A stretch of 64,000 nucleotides of DNA from assembly GCA_946902985.2 (NCBI GenBank), contig OX336391.1, positions 146,261,074 to 146,325,073 of the forward strand, given 5' to 3'. The translations under genes and the position numbers were made by a program. Source of the DNA: Meconema thalassinum. Lineage: Eukaryota; Arthropoda; Insecta; Orthoptera; Tettigoniidae. The notes under the pieces are model-generated. The model ran no database searches. It saw nothing but the letters and a program-made list of their open reading frames with translations, and had not been told where the DNA came from. This document shows positions 22,445 through 34,255 of this stretch, piece after piece. Position 1 is the stretch's first letter, and the number at the start of each line of letters is the position of its first letter.

Positions 22445-23400
22445 AAAAACCTGCATCGAAATCTACACTTCACCTATATAGCTCAATTGCATATTTCGAT
22501 GCGTAGAAAAATTTCGCGATTTCAATTGATATTTTCAATTTTCCACATCGAAATCTACACTTGGACTATATAGATCAATTGCATATTCCTATACACATCG
22601 TATTTCTTACAATGTCATAATTGAAAAAAACGTGCATCGAAATCTACAATTCACCTAAATAACGCAATTGCATATTTCGATGCGTAGAAAAATTTCGCGA
22701 TTTCAATTAATATTTTCAATTTCCCTCATCGAAATCTACAATTTGACTATATAGATCAATTGTAGATTCCGATATACCTCGTATTTCTTACAATTTCATA
22801 ATTAAAAAAAACTTGCATCGAAATCTACAATTCACCTAAATAGCTCAATTGCATATTTCGATGCGTAGAAAAATTTCGCGATTTCAATTGATATTTTCAA
22901 TTTTCCGCATCGAAATCTACAATTGGACTATATAGATCAATGGTAGATTCCGATACACATCGTAATTCTTACAATTTCATAATTGAAAAAACGTGCATCG
23001 AAATCTACACTTCACCTACATAGCTCAATTGCATATTTCAATGCGTAGAAAAATTTCGCGATTTCAATTGATATTTTCAATTTTCCGCATCGAAGTCTAC
23101 AATTGAACTATATAGGTCAATTGTAGATTCCGATACACATCGTATTTCTTACAATTTCATAATTTAAAAAAACGTGCATCGAAATCTACAATTCACCTAC
23201 ATAGCTCAATTAAAGATTCCGATGCGTAGAAAAATTACAAAGTATATCGGAATCTGTAATTGATCTACAGGCCAATTATATATTTCGATGCGGAAAATTT
23301 AAAATATCAATTAAAATCGCGAAATTTTTCTGCGCATCGGAATCTTTAATTGAGCTATATAGGTCAATCACAGATTTCGATACAATGTTGTATAATTATA
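22445..23400. repeat. palindromic array Y, right block, last unit inverted
   Basis: Units start at 22453, 22634, 22815, 22995 and 23176 (180-182 bp apart). From about 23270 to 23350 the order of motifs is reversed (GCGGAAAATT ... AAATCGCGAAATTTTTC), so the array ends with an inverted unit. Confidence 0.9.
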
Positions 23401-23495
23401 AAATTAAAATAAATTATGATGTTTATCGTCATCTAAAATTCAGCTGTATAGGCAAATTACAGATACAGATACAAAATTTTAAAAATATAACCTTA

Positions 23496-25766
23496 CAAGC
23501 TGACCCGGCAGACGTTGTCCTTCCAATCAAAGAAAGTGTTGTAACTTTGTTTCTTGAAGTGCTTTTGGATACACAATATTTTTTTCAATTTCTGTTAACT
23601 GCCTCTAAACTATCGTGAATTGAATTAACTAATTTAGTAACATTCGTTGGAGCGTGCACAACAACTCTCCAAAGTTTCATCGCAAACGGATAAATGGCAT
23701 TTAACGCATACGGGATTTGGTTGAAATAATTCGTGCGCTGTCACTAATTTGTTGAATCTACTCGTGCTCTACCAACTGTGAAATGGATTTACTAAGTTAG
23801 AAAGCTTCACGTTAGTGTACACAACAATTCATCAAAGTTTCATCGCAATCGATGAATAGTATATGAACGCATACAGGATTTTGTTGGAACGCTTCGCGAA
23901 TCGTCACTCACTTGTTACATCTACTCGTGCGCTACCAATATTGTAAAGTGGATTTACCAAGTTGAACACCTTCCCTGGCGTGTGCACAACAACTCATCAA
24001 AGTTTCATCGGAATCGGATGAATGACATATGAACGCATAAGTGATTTTCTTTAAACGATTCGCGTGCCGTCACTCATTTGTTGAATCTACTCATACGCTA
24101 CCTATTGTAAAATAGATTTACTAAGCCCGAAACCTTCTCTGGCGTGTACTCAATGATTCACCAAGGTTTGATCGCAATTGGATGAATGATATATGACCGC
24201 ATACGGGACATTGTGGAAACGATTCGCGCGCCGTCGCTAATTTGTTGAATCTACTCGTGCGCTACTTATTAAAAACTGGATTTACTAAGACAGAAACATT
24301 TCCTGGAGTGTACAGAACAATTCCCCAAAGTTTCATCGCAATCTGATAAATGGTATATGACCGCATACGGTACTTTGTTGAAATGATTCGCGTGCCGTCA
24401 CACATTTGTTGAATCTACTCGTGCGCTACCTAATGTAAAATGGTTTAATTAGGCCAGAAACCTTCCGTAGGGTAAACACAACATCTCATCCAAGTTTCAT
24501 CGTAATCGGACGAATGGTACTTGAATGCATACGGGACCTTATTGAAACGCATCGTGCGTCGTCGCTCATTTGTTGAATCTACTCGTGCGAAACCTCCTGT
24601 GAAATGTATTTACTAAGTTAGAAACCCTCACGTAAGTGTACACAACATCTCACCCAAGTTTCATTGCAATCGGATGAATGGTATATGTCGCATACGGGAC
24701 TTTGATTAAAAGTTCGTGCGTCGTTGCTCATTTGTTGAATCTACTCGTGAGCTACCTATTGTAAAATGGATTTACTAAGTTAGAAACCCTCACGTAAGTG
24801 TACACAACATCTCACCCAAGTTTCATCGCTATCGGACGAATGGTATTTGAACGCATACGGGACTTTTTTGAAACGCTTCGCACGTCGCCGCTCATTTGTT
24901 GAATCTACTCGTGCGCAACCTCCTGTGGAATGGATTACTGAGTTATAAGCCTTCACTTAAGTGTACACAACAACTCATCAAAGTTTCATCTCAATCTATG
25001 AATGGAATATAAACTTATACGGGATTTTGTTGAAACGCTTCGCGCGTCGTCACTCATTTGTTGAATCTAGTCGTGCGCTACCTAATGTGAAATTGATTTA
25101 CTAAGCCAGAAGCCTTCCCTGGAGTGTACACAACGTCTCACCCAAGTTTCAACGCTATCGGACGAATGGTATTTGAACGCATACGGGACCTTTTTGAAAC
25201 GCTTCGCGCGTCGTCGCTCATTTGTTGAATCTATTCGTGCGCTATCTATTGTAAAATGGATTTACTAAGCCAAACACCTTCCCTGGAGCTCACTCAACAT
25301 ATCACCCAAGTTTCATGCAATCGGATGAATGTGATATGAACGCATATGGGACTTTGAAACGCTCTAACGTGCTGAGACAAACAGTAGAATACGACATCAC
25401 TGCCACCTTTGGTATAAAACACAACTTTTTGCCACGGGCGGAGTGTATGTAATGGCGGTAGTTATACAGGTTGCGACCAGGTGGCTCTAACGTGCAGAGG
25501 CAAACCGTACAAAGACATCAGCTTTCACGAAGGCCAAGGCTAGTGGTTTCCATGACGACGGTTTTTGACTGTTTATTGTGGTTCTAAAATTGTGTGTAAA
25601 TTGCGGTTCTAACATTGTGTTTATTCCACCTACCGGGTCAGATTGTGAATCTAAACCATACATGGACCCACCCTAATATACACACCAAATTCCATCAAAA
25701 TCGGTTCAGTCGTTTAGGAGGAGTTCAGTCACATACACACGTGTCGAAGAATTATATATATAAAGA
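23496..25766 (-). mobile_element. non-autonomous Helitron H with ~164-bp tandem monomers
   Basis: Read on the minus strand it opens TCTTTATATATATAATTC after an A and ends in CTGCCGGGTCAGCTTG before a T. This is the A/TC...CTRR/T layout of Helitrons, with the last CTAG-type tetranucleotide changed to CTTG. The 5' part holds AAACGACTGAACCGATTTTG. The interior is about ten monomers marked by GTTGAATCTACTCGTGC (23761, 23924, 24090, 24254, 24418, 24582, 24744, 24908, 25070, 25234), mostly 162-166 bp apart. No Rep/helicase coding. Related monomers fill Helitron G. Confidence 0.75.
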
Positions 25767-26280
25767 TATCGGAATATTTTCGTAAATATCGCCGACATAA
25801 TTTAACTAAGTAGACCAATTACCCATTCCAATACAAAATCGTGTAGCCTAAATGTAACACTCGATTAAAACATTTCCGTATGTACGGCGTATCAAATGAG
25901 GTAGGGAAATAAATCAATTACAGATGACGAAACACAATGCGTTTCGAAGGTTTTTTATGCTCTTTTCTGTTATTGAGTTGTCACCACCCAATATAACCTA
26001 TAACCAAGGATTTTCCCATAATCTTACCAGAGAGGCATTTCGTCAAGTGGATTATAACATCACAAAAGAAGCCAATTTGTTTTTATAAAAAAGTTAGGCA
26101 CAAACGATCGCGGTCTGTAATAATCGCCAATTGGCATCAATACGGTACATTAACACATTTCCCAGGCATACACAATGCTAACCTAGCTGCCGGCAGACGC
26201 ATTAATTTCCATCAAAACCACAAACACAACCTATCGCTAACACATTGTAATATTCTTATAAAACATTGTGGTCAATAATA
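25767..26280. other. end of Y-like sequence and unassigned DNA
   Basis: The first ~100 bp (CGGAATATTTTCG, TAGACCAATTACCCATTCC) look like a diverged Y unit continuing past Helitron H. The rest is unassigned. Confidence 0.4.
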
Positions 26281-26284
26281 CTGT

Positions 26285-26773
26285 ATGAACCGTCAAAACA
26301 TTACCTATATAGGTTCTTGTAAATGCCAATTTCTGCCTATATTTTACCCACCCATTCCTATTTTACAAGGCGTATTCCCCCACACAGTGCAACTTTTCAA
26401 TTACCAGCAACAACCCAAAGAAATAAATGAACAACTTTATCAACACTCACCAATGGATCCCACAGGCCGTATTATTCCCCATGTAGAAGAAGAAGCAGTC
26501 TTTATCGTCCACACAATGAATCACATAACACTTTCGTCAATTGATTGCGACAACGTACGGAAATCAACAATTTTCGTAGAAATCGTCAACACAACCCGCG
26601 AACAAGTCACTGCTAATATCAAAAAGCTAACGAGTAACGCCATTCACGAATTCAACAATTTCATTACAATTCGCCAACACAATCCCGCACACGACACAGC
26701 TAATATCAAACTCTTGTTCTATAAATTATTCACAGGAATAATAATTGTTAAAATTACGTTTACCAACCGCTAA
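26285..26773 (+). CDS. unrecognised 162-residue open reading frame
   Basis: An intact frame of 162 codons from ATG 26285. It encodes a polar, N/T/I-rich protein with MDPTGRIIPHVEEEAVFIVH in the middle and a basic end. No signal peptide, transmembrane segment or known motif was seen. It lies inside the putative element bounded by inverted ends at 19466 and 26955, so it could be an element gene, an exon or a chance frame. Confidence 0.25.
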   Translation: MNRQNITYIGSCKCQFLPIFYPPIPILQGVFPHTVQLFNYQQQPKEINEQLYQHSPMDPTGRIIPHVEEEAVFIVHTMNHITLSSIDCDNVRKSTIFVEIVNTTREQVTANIKKLTSNAIHEFNNFITIRQHNPAHDTANIKLLFYKLFTGIIIVKITFTNR

Positions 26774-26859
26774 CAGGTGAAAAAATGGTCGACTTCTTCC
26801 AACAACACCACGCGCGAAACTGACGTATTAATCAGCTGACAAGCATGCGCACCGACTCC

Positions 26860-26960
26860 CGGCAGGCAAAGCGTCAATACGTCAGCCGCAACATCACGGT
26901 GACGTCACGGAGATCCCTAAATATTCCCCAAACGCGGCCGCATCGCAATGGAACAATGAA
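26860..26960 (+). repeat. right inverted end of the putative large element, with CRE
   Basis: Contains TGACGTCA (about 26899) and CGCGGCCGCATCGCAATGGAA, the inverted partner of the left end. It is followed within 50 bp by the 3' end of the CR1-like LINE. Confidence 0.45.
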
Positions 26961-26994
26961 CAAGATATTCAGCTACAGAGTAAAAACAATGGCA

Positions 26995-28846
26995 CTGCAG
27001 ATAAGCTTTCAACATTCTATCAAAGGTTTTTATTTTTTGGGCAAGTTTTATATACTGGGGTAGTTTATTGTATAATTTAACTCCTGTGTGAAAAGTTCCT
27101 TTTTGATATATGCTTGTGTGTGTGTGTGTGAAATAGGAATGTTTTGATTTTGTCTTGTGTTATGCCTATGAACATCATTGTTTGTTTTAAGAAAAACATC
27201 CTTATTCATTAAATTCTTTTTAAAGAACATAATACTGTCAATGATATATATGCAGGGCAGTGGGAGAATGTTTAAATCTTTAAACAGAGGTCTACATGAT
27301 TTTCTAGTGTTTACATTTGCCATAATTCTAATCGCCCTCTTTTGTATCCTAAACGTGCTTAGTATGCCTACATCTGGCGACATACCCCAAAATATGACCC
27401 CATATCTTAAGTATGAATGGAAATAAGCAAAATAAGTATTTCTTAATGTGTGCATGCTAGTGCAGGTTTTCACAATACGTAACGCAAAGCACATCGAGTT
27501 CAGTTTAGTAATCAGATATTGTATATGTTTATTCCATTTCAAGTCATGTTGTATCCATAGTCCTAAAAACTTTGTTTCTGATTTATTTTCAATTTGATGA
27601 CCATTTAATGTTATATTGGGCTTCGCAGGATTCCTATTCTGTATAGTGTGGAAATTTAGACACACTGTTTTTTTATAGTTAATTATGAGGCGATTATCTT
27701 GTTACCATTTGGTTAACTCTCCTGTAAAGGAGTCAGCAGACTGCTGTATGACCTGTTTAGTTTCACCTTTTATTACGAGTGTTGTATCGTCCGCAAACAA
27801 AATTTCCTTATGTGACTGAACGTTCTGTGTTATATCATTGATATATAGAAGAGAGAGTAGTGGGCACAAAACCGATCCCTGGGGTACTCCAAATTTATTA
27901 ATTCCCTCATTGGACAATGTTTCAATAAGTAATTTGGTTCCATCATCCTTGTGTCTCAAGCTTACTAATTGTTTACGCCTTGTAATGTAAGAATCGATCC
28001 ATTTATTAGCTAGACCTCTAATACCATATTGATTTAGTTTTGTAAGGAGGATTTTATGGTCAACAACATCAAATGCTTTCGATAAATCCAAGAATAGGCC
28101 AGTTACATGTTCCTTATTGTCAATTAATTTCAGTATACTATTAATACATTCATAAATTGCTGTCTGTGTAGATTTTTCCGTTCTGAATCCATGTTGTGAG
28201 TTTGATAATATTTTTTTTCTATAAAACTTATCAGTCTCTTATACATGATTGTTTCCACAATTTTTGCAATACCAGTTGGCATGGTAATAGGACGATAGTT
28301 ATCTAATTCATCTTTTGAACCATTTTTGTGCACTGGAATTACTTTTGATAACTTCAAAATATCCAGGTAAGGTCCTGAGAGAATTGAACTGTTTATTAAG
28401 TGTGTAAGTGGATTTATTATATTTTCTGCACATTTCTTTAAAATTGCATCAGGGATGCCATCAATGCCAGCACTGAATTTATTTTTTAGCTCTTTTATAA
28501 CTATTCTTACCTCTTCACTTGTGACATGATTTATAAATAAAGAATCACTACATATATTTAATTTATTATTAGAATTTAGTGTATTTACCTGTAATTTATT
28601 TAATAATTATTGTGGTATTTCCAGAAAATAGTAATTAAAAGTGTTTGCTATTTCCTCTGGATTATTAATCACTTTATTATTTCTGGTCAGTGTGATGTTC
28701 CTTTGTATTTTAGCAGATTTTCCAGTTTCTTTCTTTATCACGGACCACATAGCCCTGTTTTTATTAGATGATTGGGAAATAAAATTATCATTATGCATTC
28801 TCTTTGCTAGTCTTATAACTTTATTTAATATGCTAGTGTATTTTTA
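26995..28846 (-). pseudogene. CR1-like LINE ORF2: reverse transcriptase and C-terminal domain (LINE2)
   Basis: On the minus strand: linker (KYTSILNKVIRLAKRMHND, then RAMWSVIKKETGK) at 28846-28607; RT start VIPVHKNGSKDELDNYRPIT at 28340; palm motifs MDLSKAFDVVDHKILL, FGVPQGSVLCPLL and LFADDT at 28091-27780; thumb/C-terminal FLGLWIQHDLKWNKHI, YFAYFHSYLRYGVIFWG and IQKRAIRIM at 27600-27300. A frameshift near 27070 shifts the last codons (LPQYIKLAQKIKTFD). Several other frameshifts and stops separate the blocks. It joins upstream to 30375-30482 across copy B. Confidence 0.9.
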
Positions 28847-30374
28847 AGCCTATTTTCAATTTTGAAAAAAAATAGGCTTATGAGATCACCTTTTGTCCGT
28901 GTGTGTGTGCGCGCGCGCGTGTGTGTGTGTGTGTGTGTGTGTGAGGTGTGTGTGGGTGTGTCCCTAATAAAATCTAAACGGCTGGAGCGATTTCAATGAA
29001 ACTCGGTAAGTTCATAACGCTATTTCCGGCGACCTCGACCGTGCCCTTCAAATTTTGTTACGTCTCACCAATCCAACATGGCAGCTGTGCGAAATATTTC
29101 ACTAGCATTCACTATCTCCGAAACTATTACCGATATCGCCCTGAAATTGTGTACTGTGATAAAGGGCATTACTAGAAGTTCACCTTTGAGACTTTCAAAA
29201 ACCTGGTGACTAAAAAAAACAACATGGCGGCCAAGCGAATTTGAGACTTTTAAATAGACTTTTCTCGCGATTTAACTATCCAAACAAAATGAAACTTGGT
29301 ACAGCAATTGTTTATACACATTGTAATGCACTGGAGTCTAATTTAGTTCAATTGTTTACATAACCTCAAAATGGCGGCTGTGCGAAATATTTCACTGACA
29401 TTCTATATCTCCGAAACTATTACAGATATCACCCTGCAATTTTGTACGTTGATAAAGGGTACTGATACAAGTTTACCTATGTATATTTCATAAACCTGTA
29501 AAGTACAAAACGAACATGGCGACCAAGCGAATTTGAAATATTTTAATAGACTTTTCTCGTGATTTTACTCTCTGAGCGCCGTGAAATGTGCTACAGTAAA
29601 TGATTTTGCAGTTTGTAATGCACTGCCATCTAATTTAATTCAATTGTTTACATAACCTCAAGATGGCGGCTGTGCGAAATTTTAAAATTAAGTTTTTAAT
29701 TCTTGTGTCGTAATCATGCGATCGAAGTGATAGTTTGAATAATGAACCTAAGCAATAATTGTCCTTGAATGGTACATAACTCTATGGCCTATACATATAA
29801 CAAACCTAAATGGTGAGCTTCCGAAATATTTAGACGGTTCTCAATATCTATGCATCTTTTACAGCAACCAAACTGAATTTTTTAATGTTCATAGAGACTA
29901 TGAACATATGCTCACCTGTAGGACTTTCAGTAACCTGGTGAGCACAAATCCAACAAGGCGGTGACGCGAAGTATAAATATTTAAATGGACGTTTCTCGCG
30001 AATTAACTATCCGAGTGCCGTGAAACGTTGCACGTTAAATGCTTATAAAAATGTTGATCCACTGGCATCTAATTTATTTCAATTGTTTGCATAATCACAA
30101 CATGGCTGCTGTGCGTAATTTTAAAATCTCGTTTTTACTTCTTGTGTTCTAATCATGCGATTGAAGTTTGTATACCACACGTACACAATAATCTTAATGT
30201 AATAGTACAAAAATAAAAATCCAACCTGGCGACCATCTGAAATATTTAGACGGTTCTCAATATCTACGAATCTGTTACAGCAATTAAACTGAAATTTTGT
30301 ATGTAGATAGAGGCAATTAACATGAGTAGGATATATGAAAATAGGCTGTATAGTTCTTCACGGAACTACTTGTT
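28847..30374 (+). mobile_element. Helentron/HINE-like element, copy B (1528 bp)
   Basis: Homologous to copy A in the opposite orientation: AGCCTATTT hairpin, TG/CG microsatellite, AAACGGCTGGAGCGATTTC, repeated ATGGCGGC/GGCGACC boxes, terminal hairpin AGTTCTTCACGGAACT and ACTTGTT. It interrupts the LINE2 reading frame: host codons ...NLYY end at 30375 and KYTS resume at 28846, which locates the ends within a few T residues. Confidence 0.8.
28896..28960 (+). repeat. (TG)n/(CG)n microsatellite in copy B
   Basis: GTGTGTGTG with a short CGCGCG core at the same relative position as in copies A, C and D. Confidence 0.85.
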
Positions 30375-30482
30375 GTAGTATAAATTGAATTCAGGTGTTG
30401 TGTGTTATTGTTTATATAATTTGTGTAGACATTTCTTTCTTTGACTAGAATTTATAATCCCTGTTGTTATCCAATTGCTAGT
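30375..30482 (-). pseudogene. LINE2 fragment between copy B and X
   Basis: 108 bp encode, with one stop, NWITTGIINSSQRKKCLHKL and PEFNLYY on the minus strand. This is the segment that CR1-type ORF2 proteins have between endonuclease and RT. It shows that copy B and the X block are two independent insertions into one LINE. Confidence 0.8.
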
Positions 30483-31238
30483 TTTAGGTAGATTTCATTA
30501 GAAAGCTAACTATTGCAATGGGTCCCATGTTTCGACTTCCGGAAAATTTCGACATATCTTCGCGTTTCACATCCCCCAGACCCCAAAACCACCGTCAGTT
30601 CAAAAGTTTATATATAATTTATGTATATATATGTATATATATGTATATCAGTTTCTTGTGGACACGATAACTGCCGTAATTTTGCACCAATTACTTCGAA
30701 TTTTTTACCGAAGATGTATACCTATAAAATCTCGGTCGAGTTCGTTACTGGGCTAAATCGGTCGAAGGGGGTGAAAATGGGGGGCTTTTTTCGAAAAAGT
30801 GAAATTTCGCTATAACTCTCTTAATACGTGCAATATCGAATCCATTCAAAGTTCATAATATGTGTCGGATAAGTGCCAAAAATTTATGTCAAATAAGATT
30901 TTTGATAGCACCAACCATTGACCAAAGGGGTGGAAAAAAGTGGGTTTTTCGGGAAACATTAATCATATCTCTCTTAATAGGCACAATATCAAAACTGTAC
31001 AAAATGGACAATATTCCCCTAATAATTACCTAAAACTTTTGTCTGAAAGAATTTTTGATATGACCCACCATTACGCCAAGGGACGAGAAAAATGATTTCG
31101 GAATTATAAGAAAATGCCAAGAGCTATCAGTGGTTGCCATGGCAACACTACTAAATTGATGAGGCATGGACCATCAGACGTTGCCATGACAACGCACTTG
31201 CACGAGATCAGATTCAGTATTTCCATCTGATTAAGTGG

Positions 31239-31758
31239 TTGGTTGGTTGGTTCTTAAGTTTAGGGGCTGCGACAACGCGGTCATGTAGCCCTGTGTACTT
31301 TGGGTGTGTGTAGAATCTGTCTGATAACCGGTGTTAATTGTGATGACTGTATTAGTGTGTGTTATCTGTTTGTTAATTTAAGTACTGCAACTAACAATTT
31401 TTCAGATAGTTCCTACTTTTGCCGCCAAGCGCCACTGTCAACGACTACGAGGCCAAGTTCAGAACTGAGCTACTAGACGCCGCCGCAGTCGGCTCTTGGC
31501 AACGAACATAGAAACCTAAGAGCGTTGTATACATTCTTAACCTATCCAATTTAGCTTCACACAGGTGCAATTAGTGGAAGGATCTTTAACATGCCATAAA
31601 TCTATGACATGGGACCGCCGGCTTTACTTCCCCTCCGAAGGAAGGCATACTGAGGGATATTTAACGCTCTTAAAAAATCCGACGGCTTCGGCCGGGTTTG
31701 AACCCGGTATCTTGGGCATAGAAGCTCAGCATGTTACCGACTACGCCACCAAAGCCGC
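31239..31758 (-). repeat. intact tRNA-derived SINE (520 bp) with 12-bp target duplication
   Basis: Flanked by CTGATTAAGTGG (31227-31238) and CTGATAAAGTGG (31759-31770), a 12-bp duplication with one mismatch. X copies 1 and 3 lack it. On the minus strand it starts AGGCGGCTTTGG, with A box TGGCGTAGTCGGTAACATGC and B box GGGTTCAAACCC. It ends in a TTAAGAACCAACCAACCAA tail. It is the full version of the SINE embedded in all X copies. Confidence 0.85.
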
Positions 31759-31770
31759 CTGATAAAGTGG

Positions 31771-32160
31771 GAAGCGGCTTCGGTGACGTAACTGGTAGCA
31801 TGCTGAATGTCTATGCCCAATGTCGCGGTTTCAAAGCCGGCCGAAGTCGTCGGATTTTCTAAGAGCACTAGAATCCCTCAGTATGCTTTCCTTTGGAGGG
31901 GAAGTTCCAACGTTCGTTGCGAGTTGATGGTTGGGGTGGCATCTAGTAGCCAAGTTCACAGCTAGGTGTCGTTGACGGTTGTACCTGGTAGCAACATTAG
32001 GAACTACTGCTTGAAATTGACCGTCGGCAGTACTTACATGAATTAAGACTAATACAGCCATTACAATTCACACCGTGTATCAGACAGATTCTACACTCAC
32101 CCCAAGTACACGGGGTTAGATGACCGCGTTGTCGCAACCCCTAAACTGAGGAACCAACCA
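31771..32160 (+). repeat. SINE embedded in X copy 2
   Basis: GAAGCGGCTTCGGTGACG, B-box region and tail AATACAGCCATTACAATTC, collinear with 10919-11340. Confidence 0.65.
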
Positions 32161-33592
32161 GAGGTAGATTTCGTTAGAAAGCTAACTATTGCAATGGGTA
32201 CCATGTTTCGACTTCCGGAAAATTTCGACATATCTTCGCGTTTCACATCCCCAGGCCCCAAAACCACCGTCAGTTCAAAAGTTATATATAATTTATGTAT
32301 GTATATGTATATCAGTTTATTGTGGACACGATAACTGCCGTAATTTTGTACCAATCACTTTGAATTTTTTACCGAATACGTATACCTATAAAATCTCGGT
32401 CGAGTTCGTTACTGGGCTAAATCGGTCGTTGGGGGGTGAAAATGGGGGGCTTTTTTTTCTCGAAAAAGTGAAATATTGCTATAACTCTCTTAATATGTGA
32501 AATATCGAATCCGTTCAACATTCATACTATGTGTCGGATAAAGCCCAAAAATGTATGTTTGAAGAGTTTTTTTATAGCACCAACCATTGACCAAAGGGGT
32601 GGGAAAAAGTGGGTTTTTCGGGAAACATTAATCATATCTCTCTTAATAGGCACAATATCAAAACCGTACAAAATGGACAATATTCCCATAATAATTACCT
32701 AAAACTTTTGTCTGAAAGAATTTTTGATATAACCCACCATTATGCCAAGGGATGAGAAAAATAATTTCGGAATTATAAGAAAATGCCAAGACCTATCAGT
32801 GGTTGCCATGGCAACACTACTAAATTGATGAGGGATGAGCCATCAGACGTTGCCAAGATAACGCACTCGCACGAGATCAGATTCAGATTTCCATCTAAGT
32901 GTGAAGCGGCTTCGGTGACGTAACTGGTAGCTTGCTGAATGTTTATGCCCAAGTTCGCGAGTTCAAAGCCGGCCGAAGTCGTCGGATTTTCTAAGAGCGC
33001 CAAAAATCCCTCAGTATGCTTTCCTTTGGAGGGGAAGTTCCAACGTTCGTTGCGAGTTGCTGGTTGCGGTGGCATCTAGTAGCCAAGTTCACAGCTAGGT
33101 GTCGTTGACGGTAGTACCTGGTAGCAACATTAGTAACTACTGCTTGAAATTGACCGTCTGCAGTCCTTACCTGAATTACAGACTAATACAGCCATCCCAA
33201 AGTACACGGGGTTACATGACCGCGTTGTCGCAGCCCCTAAACTGAGGAACCAACCAAAATCTCGGCGGTAGATATAATTTTGCGTGAAGAAGTAACAGAC
33301 CGTTACATAGTTGCACATCAGTGTCGAAACCTAGCATAAGGACAGTGTGACCACAAGTATAAAAATGGACCCCAAATGACAAGAAGGTTACCGTTCCCAT
33401 AAGACAATAAAATGTTTAAAATAAGCATAAAATGACGAAAAACAAAGTTAATTAAGCTCCAATTATAAAATACCTTCTCGCATTAAATGAGGTCTGATCC
33501 TTCTACGAAAATCTGCATATTCTGCCTATTTTCGCCTATCCCCAAGTTTGTCCGGTGAAATCTACCTCCGCCTTCCGGCGTGCCGAGAGGAC
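32161..33592. mobile_element. element X copy 3, complete and without the A insertion
   Basis: Runs from AGGTAGATTTCGTTAG to the GAGAGGAC end, then host T run. Same blocks as copy 1, including the SINE at 32893-33260. At 33357-33365 it shows the uninterrupted site (AAGTATAAAAATGG) at which copy A inserted in copy 1. Its right end abuts LINE2 coding at 33593. Confidence 0.8.
32893..33260 (+). repeat. SINE embedded in X copy 3
   Basis: GAAGCGGCTTCGGTGACG head and GGAACCAACC end as in the other X copies. The tail is shortened: the AATTCACACCG...CTACACTCA part is deleted near 33196. Confidence 0.65.
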
Positions 33593-33922
33593 TTTTTGTT
33601 ATTTTGAACAGTTCTTTGTCTATAGGGGAATGCTGTTTCAAAATAGTGTTTTAGGGTATTGTTAAATGCATTAAATTTATCATTTACATTTTCTAGTTTA
33701 TACATTTCTGACCATGTTTCCTTATTTAATAAGTCATTGAAATATGTAACATTTGTTTCAGTGAATGACCTGCACTTTGATTTTACTCCATTATCATAAT
33801 TATTGATTGTTTCGGGTACTTCAAAACTCAGTATTTGTCCATGGTGGTCACTAAAACCCGGACAATAGACTTCTATTGAATGGTGATATTTATCTGTATT
33901 TAAAAAAAATTGATCAGGAGTG
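33593..33922 (-). pseudogene. LINE2 ORF2, end of endonuclease and linker
   Basis: On the minus strand: FFTPDQFF, YCPGFSDHHGQILSFEV (the SDH motif that closes the endonuclease fold), then a linker ending ...RQRTVQNNKK at the X junction. The frame is open across this piece. It continues upstream at 34256 beyond a SINE. Confidence 0.85.
33910..33922. repeat. target-site duplication of the SINE, left copy
   Basis: TTGATCAGGAGTG, identical to 34256-34268. Confidence 0.9.
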
Positions 33923-34255
33923 AAAAAATGAAAATTCACAGCCTGCTTCCAGTCTCCGACCGGGTCAGGAATGGAATGAATGAAGCCCCCATCTAGCGGC
34001 GAGGATATAGGCTGTGCCGGCTACCGAGGCCTGACGCACTCCTCTGGGGCAATGATTAAATGAATGACAGATGAAATGACATGATAGTGGAGAGAGTTGC
34101 GGGAATGAAATTTTGACAGGGAAAACCGGAGTACCCGGAGAAAAACCTGTCTGCCTCCGTCTTGTCCAGCACAGATCTCACATGGAGTGACCGGGATTTG
34201 AATCACGGACCCAGTGGTGAGAGGCCGGCGTGCTGCCGCCTAAGCCACGGAGGCT
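33923..34255 (-). repeat. tRNA-derived SINE (333 bp) inside LINE2, perfect 13-bp TSD
   Basis: Minus strand: head GCCTCCGTGGCTTAGGCGGC (A box), B-box-like TGATTCAAATCCC, then GTTTTTCTCCGGGTACTCCG, GATGGGGGCTTCATTCATTC and a terminal CATTTTTT. The LINE2 codons for TPDQ occur on both sides because of the duplicated target, so the insertion postdates the LINE. No other copy of this SINE type was noticed in the window. Confidence 0.9.

Larger units (their letters stand above)
30483..32160. mobile_element. element X copy 2, truncated at its right end
   Basis: Begins with the X start (AGGTAGATTTCATTAG at 30485) and runs through the same blocks as copy 1 to the internal SINE. It stops after GGAACCAACC, where copy 3 begins at once (AGAGGTAGATTTCGTT). 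Its right third is missing. A whole SINE in reverse orientation interrupts it at 31239-31758. Confidence 0.75.
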
